From Deltaproteobacteria bacterium (GTDB lineage: Bacteria; Myxococcota_A; UBA796; GCA-2862545), in assembly GCA_007693595.1 (NCBI GenBank), contig REDI01000010.1:1-64000 (forward strand): 64,000 nucleotides of DNA, written 5' to 3'. The translations under genes and the position numbers were made by a program. The notes beneath the pieces are model-generated. The model ran no database searches and was not told the origin of the DNA. It saw nothing but the letters and a program-made list of their open reading frames with translations. Below are positions 35,366-44,356 of this stretch, in pieces (positions within the stretch are counted from its first letter, which is position 1; each line of letters starts with the position of its first letter).

Positions 35366-38323
35366 ATGACCATCGATGCGCTGCTGGACCGAGCACGACG
35401 CACGGTGCCCCGCGCCATGTGGAGCGAGGCGGTGGAGCTCGCCCGCGCAGGGGCGGTGAAGGGAGTCAGTCAGACCGAGGACGAGATCCACCTCAAGGTC
35501 AAGCTGCGGGGCAAGGCGGTGCCGCTCGAGGTCTGGCTCTGGCCCGACGAGGACGACTTTGAGTGTGACATCGAGGCTCGCACTCCCGAAGGCTTCAGCG
35601 TTCCGGTGGTCGCCTCCCTGATCGCGGTCAAGCAGAGCCACAAGACCGGAGAATCGCTGCCTCAGCCAAAGGCAAGGTACAAGGTCGGGCTCCGCTATGC
35701 GCTGCGCAGCCAAGGCCCCAACCTCTCGCTCGAGCGCCAGGTGGTGTGGCCCGATGGCCGGGTCGAGCCGCTTCGCGGGACGCTGGCTGATAACGATCTG
35801 GTGGTAGGGCGCGGCGACGCCCAGGCCGAGACCCTGCTCGCCCTTCATCCTGGCGGGCCGCTCCAGGGCGAGATGGTCCGGCGGCTCCTCCGCTTCCTCG
35901 AGGGCAAGGCCGACGCCACCCTCGACGGGGAGCCCATCGAGCTGTCCCCGGTCGACGTGCGCTTCGAGGTCCGCGTGCTCGACGAGGGCGATGGCTTCAA
36001 GGTCGGGCTCTACCGCCCCTCGGAGATCGACAAGCTCTACCGTGGCGCCGCCCTGGTGGGGCGAACGCTGCACCCCACCTCGCACGGTGAGCTCAAGCCC
36101 GACCAGCGACGCCAGCTCACCCGCGGCCTGCACTACACCGCGGATCAGATGCACCTGCTCGTCAACGAGACCCTCCCTCGGCTTCGGCTGCAGATCCCCG
36201 TCAAGGTCGAGACCGCTCGGCTCCCCGAGGGCGACCAGCTCGAACCGCGCGTCGCGATCCAGCTCAAGGAGGTCCCCCTGGGGCTCAAGGTGCTGGCCGT
36301 GCTTGAGTATGGAGAACCCCCGGTGGCCCGCGTCGAAGAGGGCGTACTCAAGACGCTCGGCGATGTGGTACCCGCGCGGGACCTCGGGCGGGAGCGGATG
36401 GTCGTTCGGCAGTTCACCGCGCGCATGGGTCTGCCCGTGGGCACGCCCGTCGTTCTTCCCCCCGAAAAGGCTGCGGCGTTCCTCGAGGACCGCATGCCTC
36501 GCCACGAAGGGCCCGTGCACGGTCGGCTCAGCCGCGATCGCTTCACGGTGGTCGATGCCCCGGTCGCCGCGCGTCTGGCGGTCCAGCGCTACGACCAGGA
36601 TCAAGAGCGCGACCGTCCCAACTGGCAGCTCGACGTCACCTTCGAGGGCGAGCGGGGGCAGGCAGATCCTTGGGCGGTGCTCGAAGCGTGGCGTGCGGGG
36701 CGCTCTTTGGTGCCCCTCTTTGAAGGCGGGTTTGCTCCACTACCGCTCGACTGGCTCGAAGAGCATGGCACGGTCCTACGCGAGCTGCTCGAGGCGCGCG
36801 ACGCCGACGGGCGGGTCGATCGCAACGCCACCGCCGCCCTGGTCGAGCTGCTCGAAGGTAACGATCACCGCGTCCCCCACGACCTCACCCGTCTTCGGGA
36901 CTTCCTGAGCCGCGAAGAGGAGCTCCCAGCGGTCCCGATCCCCGACATCTTCTCGGGGGAGCTGCGGCCGTATCAGGTGGCGGGCTTCCGCTGGCTCAGC
37001 TTCTTGCGCCACATGGACATCCACGGCATCCTCGCCGATGACATGGGCCTTGGCAAGACCATTCAGGCCCTCGCTGCCATCGCGGGCGCGGGGGGGCAAG
37101 CCCTGGTCGTGGCCCCCACCTCGGTGCTGCGCAACTGGGAGCGCGAGTCCCAGCGTTTTCTACCCGGGATCTCTGTGAACGTCTATCACGGCCCGACCCG
37201 GTCCCTCGACGAGAGCGCCATCACCCTCACGAGTTACGCGCTCATGCGCTTGGATCTCGATCTGCTCCGAGAGCGGGTGTGGACCTATGTGATCCTCGAC
37301 GAGGCCCAGGCGATCAAGAACTCCACGTCGCAGACGGCGCGTTCCGCCTATCAGCTCCGCGCGGAGCATCGGCTCTGTCTCACGGGTACGCCGGTCGAGA
37401 ACCGTCTCGAGGAGCTTTGGAGCTTGTTCCGCTTCCTCATGCCGGGGCTGCTCGGGGGGCTCGACGCCTTCCGCGAGCGCTTCGTGCGGCCGATCGAGGC
37501 CGGGAGCGTCCAGGCTCGTGAGGCGCTCCATCGTCGAGTTCGGCCGTACGTGCTTCGCAGGCTCAAGCAGCAGGTGGCCCCCGAGCTCCCCACCCTCACC
37601 GAGATGGTCGTGCGATGCGAGATGGGACCTGAGCAGCGTCGGGTCTACGATGCGGTGCGACTGGCGGCTCGCGAAGACGTGCAGCGGGCCTTCGCGGAGC
37701 GGGGGGTCGGGCGCTCCACCTTCCAGGTCCTCGAGGCGCTGCTGCGCATGCGACAAGCCTGCTGTGACCCGGCTCTTCTCCCAGGCGATGCGGGACAAGG
37801 GGCGAGCTCGTGCAAGCTCGACCGGCTCGAGGAGCTCTTGGTCGAGATCATCGTCGAGGACCACAAGGCCCTGATCTTCAGCCAGTGGACGGGCCTGCTC
37901 GATCGCGTGGAGCCGCGCTTGAGGAAGCTCGGCATCGACTGGGTACGCCTCGATGGCAGCACCCGCAACCGCCAGGATGTCATCGACGCCTTCCAAGATC
38001 CAGAGGGCCCGCCCGTCTTCCTGCTCTCGCTCAAGGCGGGTGGTACCGGCCTGAACCTGACCGCAGCGGACTACGTCGTGCATCTCGACCCTTGGTGGAA
38101 CCCAGCGGTCGAACAGCAGGCCACCGATCGCGCCCACCGGATCGGTCAGGACAAGCCGGTGGTGAGCTGTCGCTTTATCGCCGAGGGAAGCGTCGAGGAG
38201 CGCATCCTCGAGCTCCAAGACGCCAAGCGCGACCTGGCCGAAGCGGCGCTCGGCACCGATGGGGGCTTCGTGAAGAGCCTCGACGCCGACGAGCTCCGAA
38301 GCTTGTTCGAAGACGCGCTGTAG
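35366..38323 (+). CDS. SNF2/HepA-type helicase
   Basis: 985 residues. ATG 35366 follows GGAGG by 7 nt; a longer in-frame start lacks support. Residues 1-520 form a large N-terminal region of unknown fold. The SF2 motor begins near 540: Walker A DDMGLGKT (about 557-564), DEAQ box (about 645), LTGTPVENRLEELW, then the C-terminal lobe with ILDRVE/FSQWTGLLDR, LSLKAGGTGLNLT and ATDRAHRIGQ. These ATPases move along DNA or remodel protein-DNA complexes, such as RNA polymerase recycling (RapA). All motor motifs are intact. The partner is not apparent. Confidence 0.92.
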   Translation: MTIDALLDRARRTVPRAMWSEAVELARAGAVKGVSQTEDEIHLKVKLRGKAVPLEVWLWPDEDDFECDIEARTPEGFSVPVVASLIAVKQSHKTGESLPQPKARYKVGLRYALRSQGPNLSLERQVVWPDGRVEPLRGTLADNDLVVGRGDAQAETLLALHPGGPLQGEMVRRLLRFLEGKADATLDGEPIELSPVDVRFEVRVLDEGDGFKVGLYRPSEIDKLYRGAALVGRTLHPTSHGELKPDQRRQLTRGLHYTADQMHLLVNETLPRLRLQIPVKVETARLPEGDQLEPRVAIQLKEVPLGLKVLAVLEYGEPPVARVEEGVLKTLGDVVPARDLGRERMVVRQFTARMGLPVGTPVVLPPEKAAAFLEDRMPRHEGPVHGRLSRDRFTVVDAPVAARLAVQRYDQDQERDRPNWQLDVTFEGERGQADPWAVLEAWRAGRSLVPLFEGGFAPLPLDWLEEHGTVLRELLEARDADGRVDRNATAALVELLEGNDHRVPHDLTRLRDFLSREEELPAVPIPDIFSGELRPYQVAGFRWLSFLRHMDIHGILADDMGLGKTIQALAAIAGAGGQALVVAPTSVLRNWERESQRFLPGISVNVYHGPTRSLDESAITLTSYALMRLDLDLLRERVWTYVILDEAQAIKNSTSQTARSAYQLRAEHRLCLTGTPVENRLEELWSLFRFLMPGLLGGLDAFRERFVRPIEAGSVQAREALHRRVRPYVLRRLKQQVAPELPTLTEMVVRCEMGPEQRRVYDAVRLAAREDVQRAFAERGVGRSTFQVLEALLRMRQACCDPALLPGDAGQGASSCKLDRLEELLVEIIVEDHKALIFSQWTGLLDRVEPRLRKLGIDWVRLDGSTRNRQDVIDAFQDPEGPPVFLLSLKAGGTGLNLTAADYVVHLDPWWNPAVEQQATDRAHRIGQDKPVVSCRFIAEGSVEERILELQDAKRDLAEAALGTDGGFVKSLDADELRSLFEDAL

Positions 38324-38483
38324 GACGTGGGACCTCGGGCGATGCGCCGAGGGGCCCCTCGGAGTGCGCGAGCGCTTGGGGCGCATTTTGGGCCAGGGGG
38401 GTATCGGATGCGCGTCGTCTTGCGAGCCCGTAGCGCACCGCAGGTCGACTTGGGCTACACTGCGGTCTAGGAGGTCGTCCCCC

Positions 38484-39299
38484 ATGGGAAATCAGCCGAA
38501 TGTTCGTCTGCGCGCCGCCATCTTTCTCACCATCGCTGCGGTGGCTGCGGTGGCCCTCGGCGTGGTGGTCGTCGGGCTGTACCAGCAGTACGTGATCCGG
38601 ATCGCCGAGGCGGAACGCGAAGAGCACGTCGAGTTTTACTTGGTGGCGGCCTCGGAGCTCAACCCGGGGATCCCCATCACCGAGAACGATCTCTTCGCGG
38701 TTGAGATCGCGCCGCGCTACCTGCACAAGCAGGGGGGCGAAGGCTCGAACCTCTTCACCAACTACGAGAAGATCCGCTCCCGCATGCCCAAGGAGCGCAT
38801 CCTCCCGAACGAGTTTATCCGCGAGGAGCGGCTCGCCGACAAGGACGCGGGAACCGGCCTCAACGCGCTCATCCCCCGTGGTATGCGCGCCATCGCGGTC
38901 CAGCTCACGGGGGGGCGGGCCGTGTCGGGCTTCCTCTCGCCGTGGGACTTCGTCGACGTCATGGTCACCTTCACCCCCGAAGACGCCCTCGAAGCCGAGA
39001 CCCACTACCTTCAGCAGTCGGTGCTCGTCTTAGGTGTGGGGCACCGCGCCACCGACGAGGAAGAGGTCGACAATCGGCGGATGACCCGACTGGAGCGTCG
39101 CCGCGTCGCGCAGGCCAAGCAGACCGTCACCCTCGCGGTCAGCCCCCAGCAAGCGGAGTGGATCGCCCATGGCCAGGCGCTCGGCAAGCTCACCCTCACC
39201 CTTCGCAACAACGCCGATGTCGAGCCGGTCGAGGGCCTCACGGGGGTTGGAACCGTAGATCTCTTTGGGGTGCAGACCCGCCAGAGCAGCGAGCCGTAG
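38484..39299 (+). CDS. cpaB: Flp pilus assembly protein CpaB (RcpC)
   Basis: 271 residues from ATG 38484 with GGAGG upstream. One N-terminal membrane segment (about residues 10-32), a SAF-like domain around 45-130 (VAASELNPGIPITENDLF) and an RcpC/CpaB C-terminal domain (RGMRAIAVQL...GFLSPWDFVDVMVTF). CpaB helps secrete and assemble Tad/Flp pili. No other cpa/tad gene is nearby, so either the locus is scattered or this copy is an orphan. Its 3' end overlaps the convergent lpxC-like gene by 62 bp. Confidence 0.85.
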   Translation: MGNQPNVRLRAAIFLTIAAVAAVALGVVVVGLYQQYVIRIAEAEREEHVEFYLVAASELNPGIPITENDLFAVEIAPRYLHKQGGEGSNLFTNYEKIRSRMPKERILPNEFIREERLADKDAGTGLNALIPRGMRAIAVQLTGGRAVSGFLSPWDFVDVMVTFTPEDALEAETHYLQQSVLVLGVGHRATDEEEVDNRRMTRLERRRVAQAKQTVTLAVSPQQAEWIAHGQALGKLTLTLRNNADVEPVEGLTGVGTVDLFGVQTRQSSEP

Positions 39300-40125
39300 C
39301 GTCATCGACCGCTCGCCAGAGGGCGGCGCTCAGCGCGTGACTCGGTCGCCAGAGCTCGACGTGACCCGAACGGAGCCCACCGAAGGCGCGGTCGCCCAGG
39401 GCGTCGACGAGCAGATGGGCGACCGGCTCGTCGCTGGGGTCTCCGGCGCGCCACAGCAGGGTGTTGCAGGGGCAGGCGCCTCGGCCGCGCCCTTGGCGGC
39501 GCAGACGGGGCAGGTCTACGAGCCGGGCGAAGGTGCGTGCGCGCCGCAGCGCCTCTGGGATCGGATCGCCCAGGGTGTAGCTGGCGGAGCCCTTGGGACC
39601 CCCAGGAAAGTCAATGTAGACCGTAGTCTTGCAGGTGTGACGGGGTGTGATCTGGGCCCGCCCCCCCGCGGCCTCGACCGTGAGGGTCGGGAGGGGGCGT
39701 CGCGCGAGCGGGGGCGTCTCCTTTAGGCCTGCTCTTTGGATCGCGCGAAGAAAGGGCTCGATCGTGCCGTCGAGGATCGGGACCTCGGGGCCTTGGACCT
39801 CGACGATCGCGTCGGGGATCTGGGTGAGAAAGAGGCTGGCGAGCAGGTGCTCGACGGTGAGGACCGCCCTGTCGCCGTGGTGGACCGAGGTACAGCCGGG
39901 ATGATGTCCGAGCGTGCTCGGCTCGATAGGGATGGCGGTGCCCTGTGCGACGATACGCAGCCCGGAGCCCAGCGGGGCGGGGCTGACCCGGACGATGCCT
40001 GGCTGACCCAGGTGCACGCCTCGACCCGTCAGGGCGAAGGCCGTCCGCAGCCGGCGCCGGACCGAAGCGGGGACGCCCACGGCGCGGGGCGCGGTCGTTG
40101 AGATGCTCCGCTTGGGGGACGACAC
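39238..40125 (-). CDS. lpxC: Divergent LpxC (UDP-3-O-acyl-GlcNAc deacetylase)
   Basis: 295 residues from GTG 40125 (GAGG 8 nt upstream). LpxC performs the committed step of lipid A synthesis. The motifs LTGRGVHLG, LTVEHL (Glu92, His93), LDGTIEPF, RARTF, His237/Asp241 in HLLVDALGD and SHAL (His263) are present, so the zinc ligands equivalent to E. coli His79, His238 and Asp242 are kept. The conserved Lys after the second His (E. coli Lys239) is Leu238, and the usual GGS-D region is CPCN-like. It may be a diverged or second copy. Divergent from ruvC. Confidence 0.75.
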   Translation of the reverse strand: MSSPKRSISTTAPRAVGVPASVRRRLRTAFALTGRGVHLGQPGIVRVSPAPLGSGLRIVAQGTAIPIEPSTLGHHPGCTSVHHGDRAVLTVEHLLASLFLTQIPDAIVEVQGPEVPILDGTIEPFLRAIQRAGLKETPPLARRPLPTLTVEAAGGRAQITPRHTCKTTVYIDFPGGPKGSASYTLGDPIPEALRRARTFARLVDLPRLRRQGRGRGACPCNTLLWRAGDPSDEPVAHLLVDALGDRAFGGLRSGHVELWRPSHALSAALWRAVDDATARCSGGSAPQRDLRFQPP

Positions 40126-40213
40126 GGTATCTACCTCGGCCTGCGTGCGGCCCCTTGTAACGCCTCTGACGCGTGATCGGGCTCGCCAAGGGCGGCCCGC
40201 TCCGGTAGAGTGC

Positions 40214-40249
40214 AGATCCCTCCCTCCTCCTCCTTCCCCCCGCCTCCTC
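40214..40249 (+). promoter_or_regulatory. Pyrimidine tract immediately before ruvC
   Basis: 36 nt composed almost only of C and T end right at the ruvC ATG, so no Shine-Dalgarno sequence is present. Translation may start by an SD-independent route. A regulatory role is unproven. Confidence 0.45.
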
Positions 40250-40738
40250 ATGCGCGTGCTCGGCATCGATCCCGGCTCTACGGTCACCGCCTATGGGGTG
40301 GTCGACAAGTCACGTGGGCGCTTGATCCTCGTGGGGAGCGGATACGTCCGGACGACCTCCAGCGAAGAGATCGCGACGCGCTTGCGCAAGATCTTCGACA
40401 CCCTGGAGCTGGCGCTGGCCGAGCACCGCCCGGACGTCGTGGCGATCGAGTCGATCTTTCGGCACAAGTCCTCCGAGAGTGCGCTCCGGCTCGGTCAGGC
40501 CAGGGGGGTGGCTCTGCTCGCGGCGGCTCGGGCGGGGTACGAGCCCCTCGAATACAACCCCATGACCATCAAGCGAACGGTCGGCGCCTACGGCAAGGCC
40601 AACAAGTCCGCGGTGGCGCGCATGGTCGGAATGCTACTCGGCGAGGTGCCAGACGGACCTGCCGATCTGACCGATGCGCTGGCGATCGCGATCTGTCATC
40701 ACCAGCACGCCCGGGTGGCGGTCGGGGTCGCGCGATGA
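40250..40738 (+). CDS. ruvC: Crossover-junction endodeoxyribonuclease RuvC
   Basis: 162 residues. RuvC resolves Holliday junctions. Acidic residues of the RNase H-like fold are in MRVLGIDPGST (Asp7), VVAIESIF (Glu), and the C-terminal DLTDALAIAICHHQ (two Asp). Length is normal. The stop overlaps the ruvA start (ATGA). A C/T tract precedes the ATG. Confidence 0.95.
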   Translation: MRVLGIDPGSTVTAYGVVDKSRGRLILVGSGYVRTTSSEEIATRLRKIFDTLELALAEHRPDVVAIESIFRHKSSESALRLGQARGVALLAAARAGYEPLEYNPMTIKRTVGAYGKANKSAVARMVGMLLGEVPDGPADLTDALAIAICHHQHARVAVGVAR

Positions 40739-41343
40739 TCGGGCGGCTTCGGGGCGCGGTGGTGGAGCGCGACGGGAACCAAGCGGTGATCGAGGTCCAA
40801 GGCGTAGGCTATCTGGTGACCGCGCCAGGTCCGACCTTGGATTCGTGGCAGGCGGAAGACCACGAGATCGTCGCCGTCGTGCACACCGTGGTGCGCGAAG
40901 ACGCGATCACGCTCTTCGCCTTTGCGACGCGCACCGAGCGCACGGCCTTCGAGGTCCTCATCGGCGTGAACAAGGTCGGCGCCAAGATCGCGATGGCGGC
41001 TCTGGACACCCTTGGGCTCGAGGGGCTCCGGCGCGCGGTGGAGACGAGTGATGTGCCGAGCCTCTGTCGTATCCCGGGGGTCGGCAAGCGCACCGCCCAG
41101 CGCCTCGCGCTCGAGCTGCAGGGTAAGCTCCCTGCCGGGGAGTTCGCGGTTCTCAGCGCTGCTTCTTCGCGCCCTGCGCCCTCCTCGGCCGACGATACCT
41201 TCGCCTTGGCCTTGCAGCAGCTCGGGTGGGGGAAGTCCGAGATCGACGCCGCGCGCGCTCGGCTCGAGGCCGAAGGGGTCGACGCCTCGGTCCCGGTCCA
41301 CGAGCGGGTTAGGGCTGCCTTGCGCAGCTCGATCAGGAGATGA
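40735..41343 (+). CDS. ruvA: Holliday junction DNA-binding protein RuvA
   Basis: 202 residues. Begins [11 protein letters not shown] as usual; has helix-hairpin-helix segments ([12 protein letters not shown] and [17 protein letters not shown]) and a C-terminal RuvB-binding domain ([14 protein letters not shown]). RuvA tetramer targets RuvB to junctions. Overlaps ruvC upstream and abuts ruvB downstream. Confidence 0.96.
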   Translation: MIGRLRGAVVERDGNQAVIEVQGVGYLVTAPGPTLDSWQAEDHEIVAVVHTVVREDAITLFAFATRTERTAFEVLIGVNKVGAKIAMAALDTLGLEGLRRAVETSDVPSLCRIPGVGKRTAQRLALELQGKLPAGEFAVLSAASSRPAPSSADDTFALALQQLGWGKSEIDAARARLEAEGVDASVPVHERVRAALRSSIRR

Positions 41344-41345
41344 GC

Positions 41346-42353
41346 ATGGATCGCCTCGTAGACGCCGCGATGCCCGAGCGCTTCGATCCCGCCCTCCGTC
41401 CCCGTGGCCTCGGCGAGTTCGTAGGTCAGACCGCGATCGTCGAGAACCTCCGTGTCTACGTGCGCGCGGCCCTCGAGCGGGGCGACGCCCTGGACCATGT
41501 GCTGCTGTCGGGGCCGCCGGGGCTCGGCAAGACCTCCCTCGCCCTCATCCTCGCCGAAGAGCTGGGCGTGACGTGTCATACCGCCGCGGGACCGACCCTC
41601 GAGCGGGGCGCAGATCTGGCGGCGGTGCTCACGAACCTCGAGGACCGCGCGGTGCTCTTCATCGACGAGATCCACCGGCTCAGTCGGGCGGTCGAAGAGG
41701 TGCTCTACCCTGCGATGGAGGACTACGAGATCAACGTGGTGATCGGTCAGGGGCCCGGAGCGCAGTCCGTCAAGCTGCCGGTCAATCGCTTTACGCTGGT
41801 GGGGGCCACGACCCGCTCGGGCATGTTGACCTCGCCGCTGCGGGCTCGGTTCGGGATCCACGCCACCTTCGACTTCTACAACCCCGAAGAGCTCGCCCGG
41901 ATCCTCGACCGCTCCGCCTCCCGGCTCGGGGTGCGCATCACCCCCGAGGGCACTCGAGAGCTCGCCGGTCGCGCTCGTGGCACCCCGCGGATCGCCAACC
42001 GACTGCTCCGGCGCGTGCGCGACTTCGCCCAGGTCGAGGGAGACGGGACCATCGATCTCAAGCTGGCGGGCATGGCCTTGGACCGCCTCGAGGTCGACCC
42101 GCGCGGTCTCGACAAGATGGATCGCCGGATCTTGAACACCATCGCTCATAAGTTCGACGGCGGGCCGGTCGGACTCGACACCCTCGCGGCGGCCATCGGA
42201 GAGTCCCGCGACACCATCGAGGATACCTACGAACCGTTCTTGATCCAGCAGGGCTACCTGCACCGCACACCTCGGGGTCGGGTGCTGACGTCCCGTGGGG
42301 CGGAGCTCGTCGGCTTCTCGCCCACCCTCGATGGGCAGGAGCGGCTGCTTTGA
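41346..42353 (+). CDS. ruvB: Holliday junction helicase RuvB
   Basis: 335 residues from ATG 41346, favoured because AGGAG lies 6 nt upstream; ATG 41340 (overlapping the ruvA stop) is an alternative. AAA+ motor with Walker [12 protein letters not shown], Walker B FIDEIHRL, sensor GATTRSG and the Arg finger in LRARFG, then a winged-helix C-terminus. Drives branch migration. Overlaps the next gene. Confidence 0.97.
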   Translation: MDRLVDAAMPERFDPALRPRGLGEFVGQTAIVENLRVYVRAALERGDALDHVLLSGPPGLGKTSLALILAEELGVTCHTAAGPTLERGADLAAVLTNLEDRAVLFIDEIHRLSRAVEEVLYPAMEDYEINVVIGQGPGAQSVKLPVNRFTLVGATTRSGMLTSPLRARFGIHATFDFYNPEELARILDRSASRLGVRITPEGTRELAGRARGTPRIANRLLRRVRDFAQVEGDGTIDLKLAGMALDRLEVDPRGLDKMDRRILNTIAHKFDGGPVGLDTLAAAIGESRDTIEDTYEPFLIQQGYLHRTPRGRVLTSRGAELVGFSPTLDGQERLL

Positions 42354-42775
42354 GGGCCACGCTCGCGCTCTTGGTCGCGATGTCGAGCTGTGGGGGCACC
42401 AAGCTGCCGACCCGGTGGCTTGAGGTCGAGGGGCACCGGGTCTTCGTCGAGGTGGCCGATGACGAAGAGCGGCGCGCTCGCGGGCTAATGAATCGAGATA
42501 AGCTAGGCAGTAACAGTGGAATGCTATTTGTTTACCCCAACGAGGCGCCCCGTGGTTTCTGGATGAAGAACACCCGCATCCCGCTGTCGATCGCCTACAT
42601 CGACAAGTCTGGCGGGATCGTGTCGATCCACGACATGCGACCCATGAGCAGCCGGAGCGTCCCGTCCGACGGGCCTGCCATGTACGCCCTCGAGGTCAAC
42701 CAGGGATGGTTTGCGGAGCGCAGCATCGCTGCGGGAGCCCAGGTCAAGGGGCTCCCAGGGCCCTCCAAACACTGA
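42350..42775 (+). CDS. DUF192 family lipoprotein
   Basis: 141 residues from TTG 42350 (AGGAG upstream, overlapping the ruvB stop). A lipobox-like AMSSC (Cys14) ends the signal peptide. The body matches DUF192: [40 protein letters not shown] and a later [13 protein letters not shown]192 proteins are small exported barrels of unknown function, often linked to cell envelope or metal handling. Fourth gene of the ruvCAB operon. Confidence 0.85.
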   Translation: MRATLALLVAMSSCGGTKLPTRWLEVEGHRVFVEVADDEERRARGLMNRDKLGSNSGMLFVYPNEAPRGFWMKNTRIPLSIAYIDKSGGIVSIHDMRPMSSRSVPSDGPAMYALEVNQGWFAERSIAAGAQVKGLPGPSKH

Positions 42776-42795
42776 AGCTCAAGCCGCCGCAGGGC

Positions 42796-43890
42796 TCAGT
42801 CCGCAGCGACGGCGCCGTAGACCTTGATGGTTCCTGGCCGGTACTCGATCGCGATCCCTCCGGCCCACGAGGCGGTGTCGACGAAGGGCTGACGGGTGGT
42901 GGGGTCCCATAGCAGGCGATCCACGCAGTCCTCGATCGTGGCAGCCTCGCAGTACCAGCCGACCGCCTTGTCGGGATCGCGGGCGAACCGCTTGGCGGTC
43001 GCCCTGAGGTCGGTCTTCGCCTCGTCACGGGCGCGTTCGGCGGCGGTGGTCATCAGTGGATCGGACTTGATGGGGTCGTTGCCGTAGGCGTCTCGGGCGA
43101 TGTTGATGAGCTGCCAGGCGCGCGTGTGCCCCTCTTTCGCGCTGTTGACGGACTTGTCGAGGACGGGGAGCACTCCCAGCCGTGGCGCCTGCTCGTTGAC
43201 GTAGACCGCGAAGCGGGCGAGATCGCCTTCGTCATCGAAGAGGTGCAGGATCCACTCCCCCGCGACGTCGAGCGGGATGGCAGCTCCGCTCTTCAGGCTT
43301 CCCTCGGACAGGAAGCCTTGGCCGTCGCTGGCGCGCCAGCGCCCGGCGGGGTGGGACGGCAGCTTGAGGATGTGGCCCAGGGTAAACTCGCGCGGCACGA
43401 TCCCGATGTCGATCTGCATCTCACCCGCGAGGGCGACCCAGGTGTCTCTGCCCATGCCGCGCGCGCGGACCACCCCGAGATCGCGATCGATCGGCTGCGA
43501 CTCGATCCAGGCTCGCAGCCCCTTGGGCGGCACCGCCTTCTCGTCGCCCTTCCACACCCCGATCGAGAGGACCGGCCAAGGGTAGCCGGCTTGCCAGCAG
43601 GCCTCGCGGATCTCACGCCGGCTGAAGCCCCCCTTGTCTTGGGCGGCGTCGAGCGCGAGCCCCGCGGCTGCACCTGCGAGGGAGGCGTCCCAGTTGCGGC
43701 CAGCGACGATGGAGCGCACGACAGGATCCTGGGGGATCTGGATCGTCTGGGCGTAGGTTCCGGCGCGCGGTGCAGGCAGCCGAGGCGTGTCTTGAAGCAT
43801 GTCGCGGGTCAGCGGCTCTTCGGTCTGCATGGGCGCTTTGGGGCATCCCGCAAGGAGAAGGCTAAGCAGGACCGGGTGCAGGCGTATCAT
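42796..43890 (-). CDS. Lipoprotein, unknown function
   Basis: 364 residues; ATG 43890 follows AGGAG 5 nt upstream. Lipobox LLAGC (Cys16). A region near residues 60-110 (ALDAAQDKGGFSRREIREACW) is helical, and its layout recalls CAP/SCP-type proteins, but catalytic residues are not visible. Convergent with the DUF192 gene. Family unknown. Confidence 0.7.
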   Translation of the reverse strand: MIRLHPVLLSLLLAGCPKAPMQTEEPLTRDMLQDTPRLPAPRAGTYAQTIQIPQDPVVRSIVAGRNWDASLAGAAAGLALDAAQDKGGFSRREIREACWQAGYPWPVLSIGVWKGDEKAVPPKGLRAWIESQPIDRDLGVVRARGMGRDTWVALAGEMQIDIGIVPREFTLGHILKLPSHPAGRWRASDGQGFLSEGSLKSGAAIPLDVAGEWILHLFDDEGDLARFAVYVNEQAPRLGVLPVLDKSVNSAKEGHTRAWQLINIARDAYGNDPIKSDPLMTTAAERARDEAKTDLRATAKRFARDPDKAVGWYCEAATIEDCVDRLLWDPTTRQPFVDTASWAGGIAIEYRPGTIKVYGAVAAD

Positions 43891-44020
43891 GTGTGCTCCT
43901 CGCCCGCGATGGTGCAAGAAAGGTGCCATGACGATCTCCGCCTCAGAGCCCTGCGCTCAGGGCTGCCCCTGACAGCCTGTCGAGGCGCTTCCGGGCATGG
44001 TGCCCGCGCCTGACGAAGTG

Positions 44021-44290
44021 TCAGTCAGAGAAGGGGAGGGAGTCGGCTGATTCTCTGGCGGTGTCGGCGCGGATGAAGTGGTTGATCTCGTCGCCGGTGA
44101 GGACCTCGACGAGCTCTAAGGCGGGGAGAGGCTGACCCTGCACCATGGGGATAAAGCTGTGGCCGTCCTTCATCCAAGCCAAGGCCTGCTCTCGATCGAT
44201 CGTGCGATCGGGGAGGCCCGAGAGCCGCACATCGAGGCTCTTGATCTTGCCTTCGGCGAGGGTGCCGGCGGTGACTTCTACGCGTGCCAT
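44021..44290 (-). CDS. Small acidic protein, unknown function
   Basis: 89 residues with GGAGG before ATG 44290. No signal or membrane segment. Contains LSGLPDRTIDREQALAWMKDGHSFIPM, and the pattern of charged and hydrophobic residues suggests a folded alpha/beta domain. It follows the TerB-FHA-ABC gene (66 bp) in the same direction, so they may share an mRNA. Confidence 0.68.
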   Translation of the reverse strand: MARVEVTAGTLAEGKIKSLDVRLSGLPDRTIDREQALAWMKDGHSFIPMVQGQPLPALELVEVLTGDEINHFIRADTARESADSLPFSD

Positions 44291-44356
44291 GGGAGTCCTC
44301 CAGAACAGGTCCAGTCTGTACCGCGTCGAGGAGGCCTTGGCGAGCGCGGACGGCCC

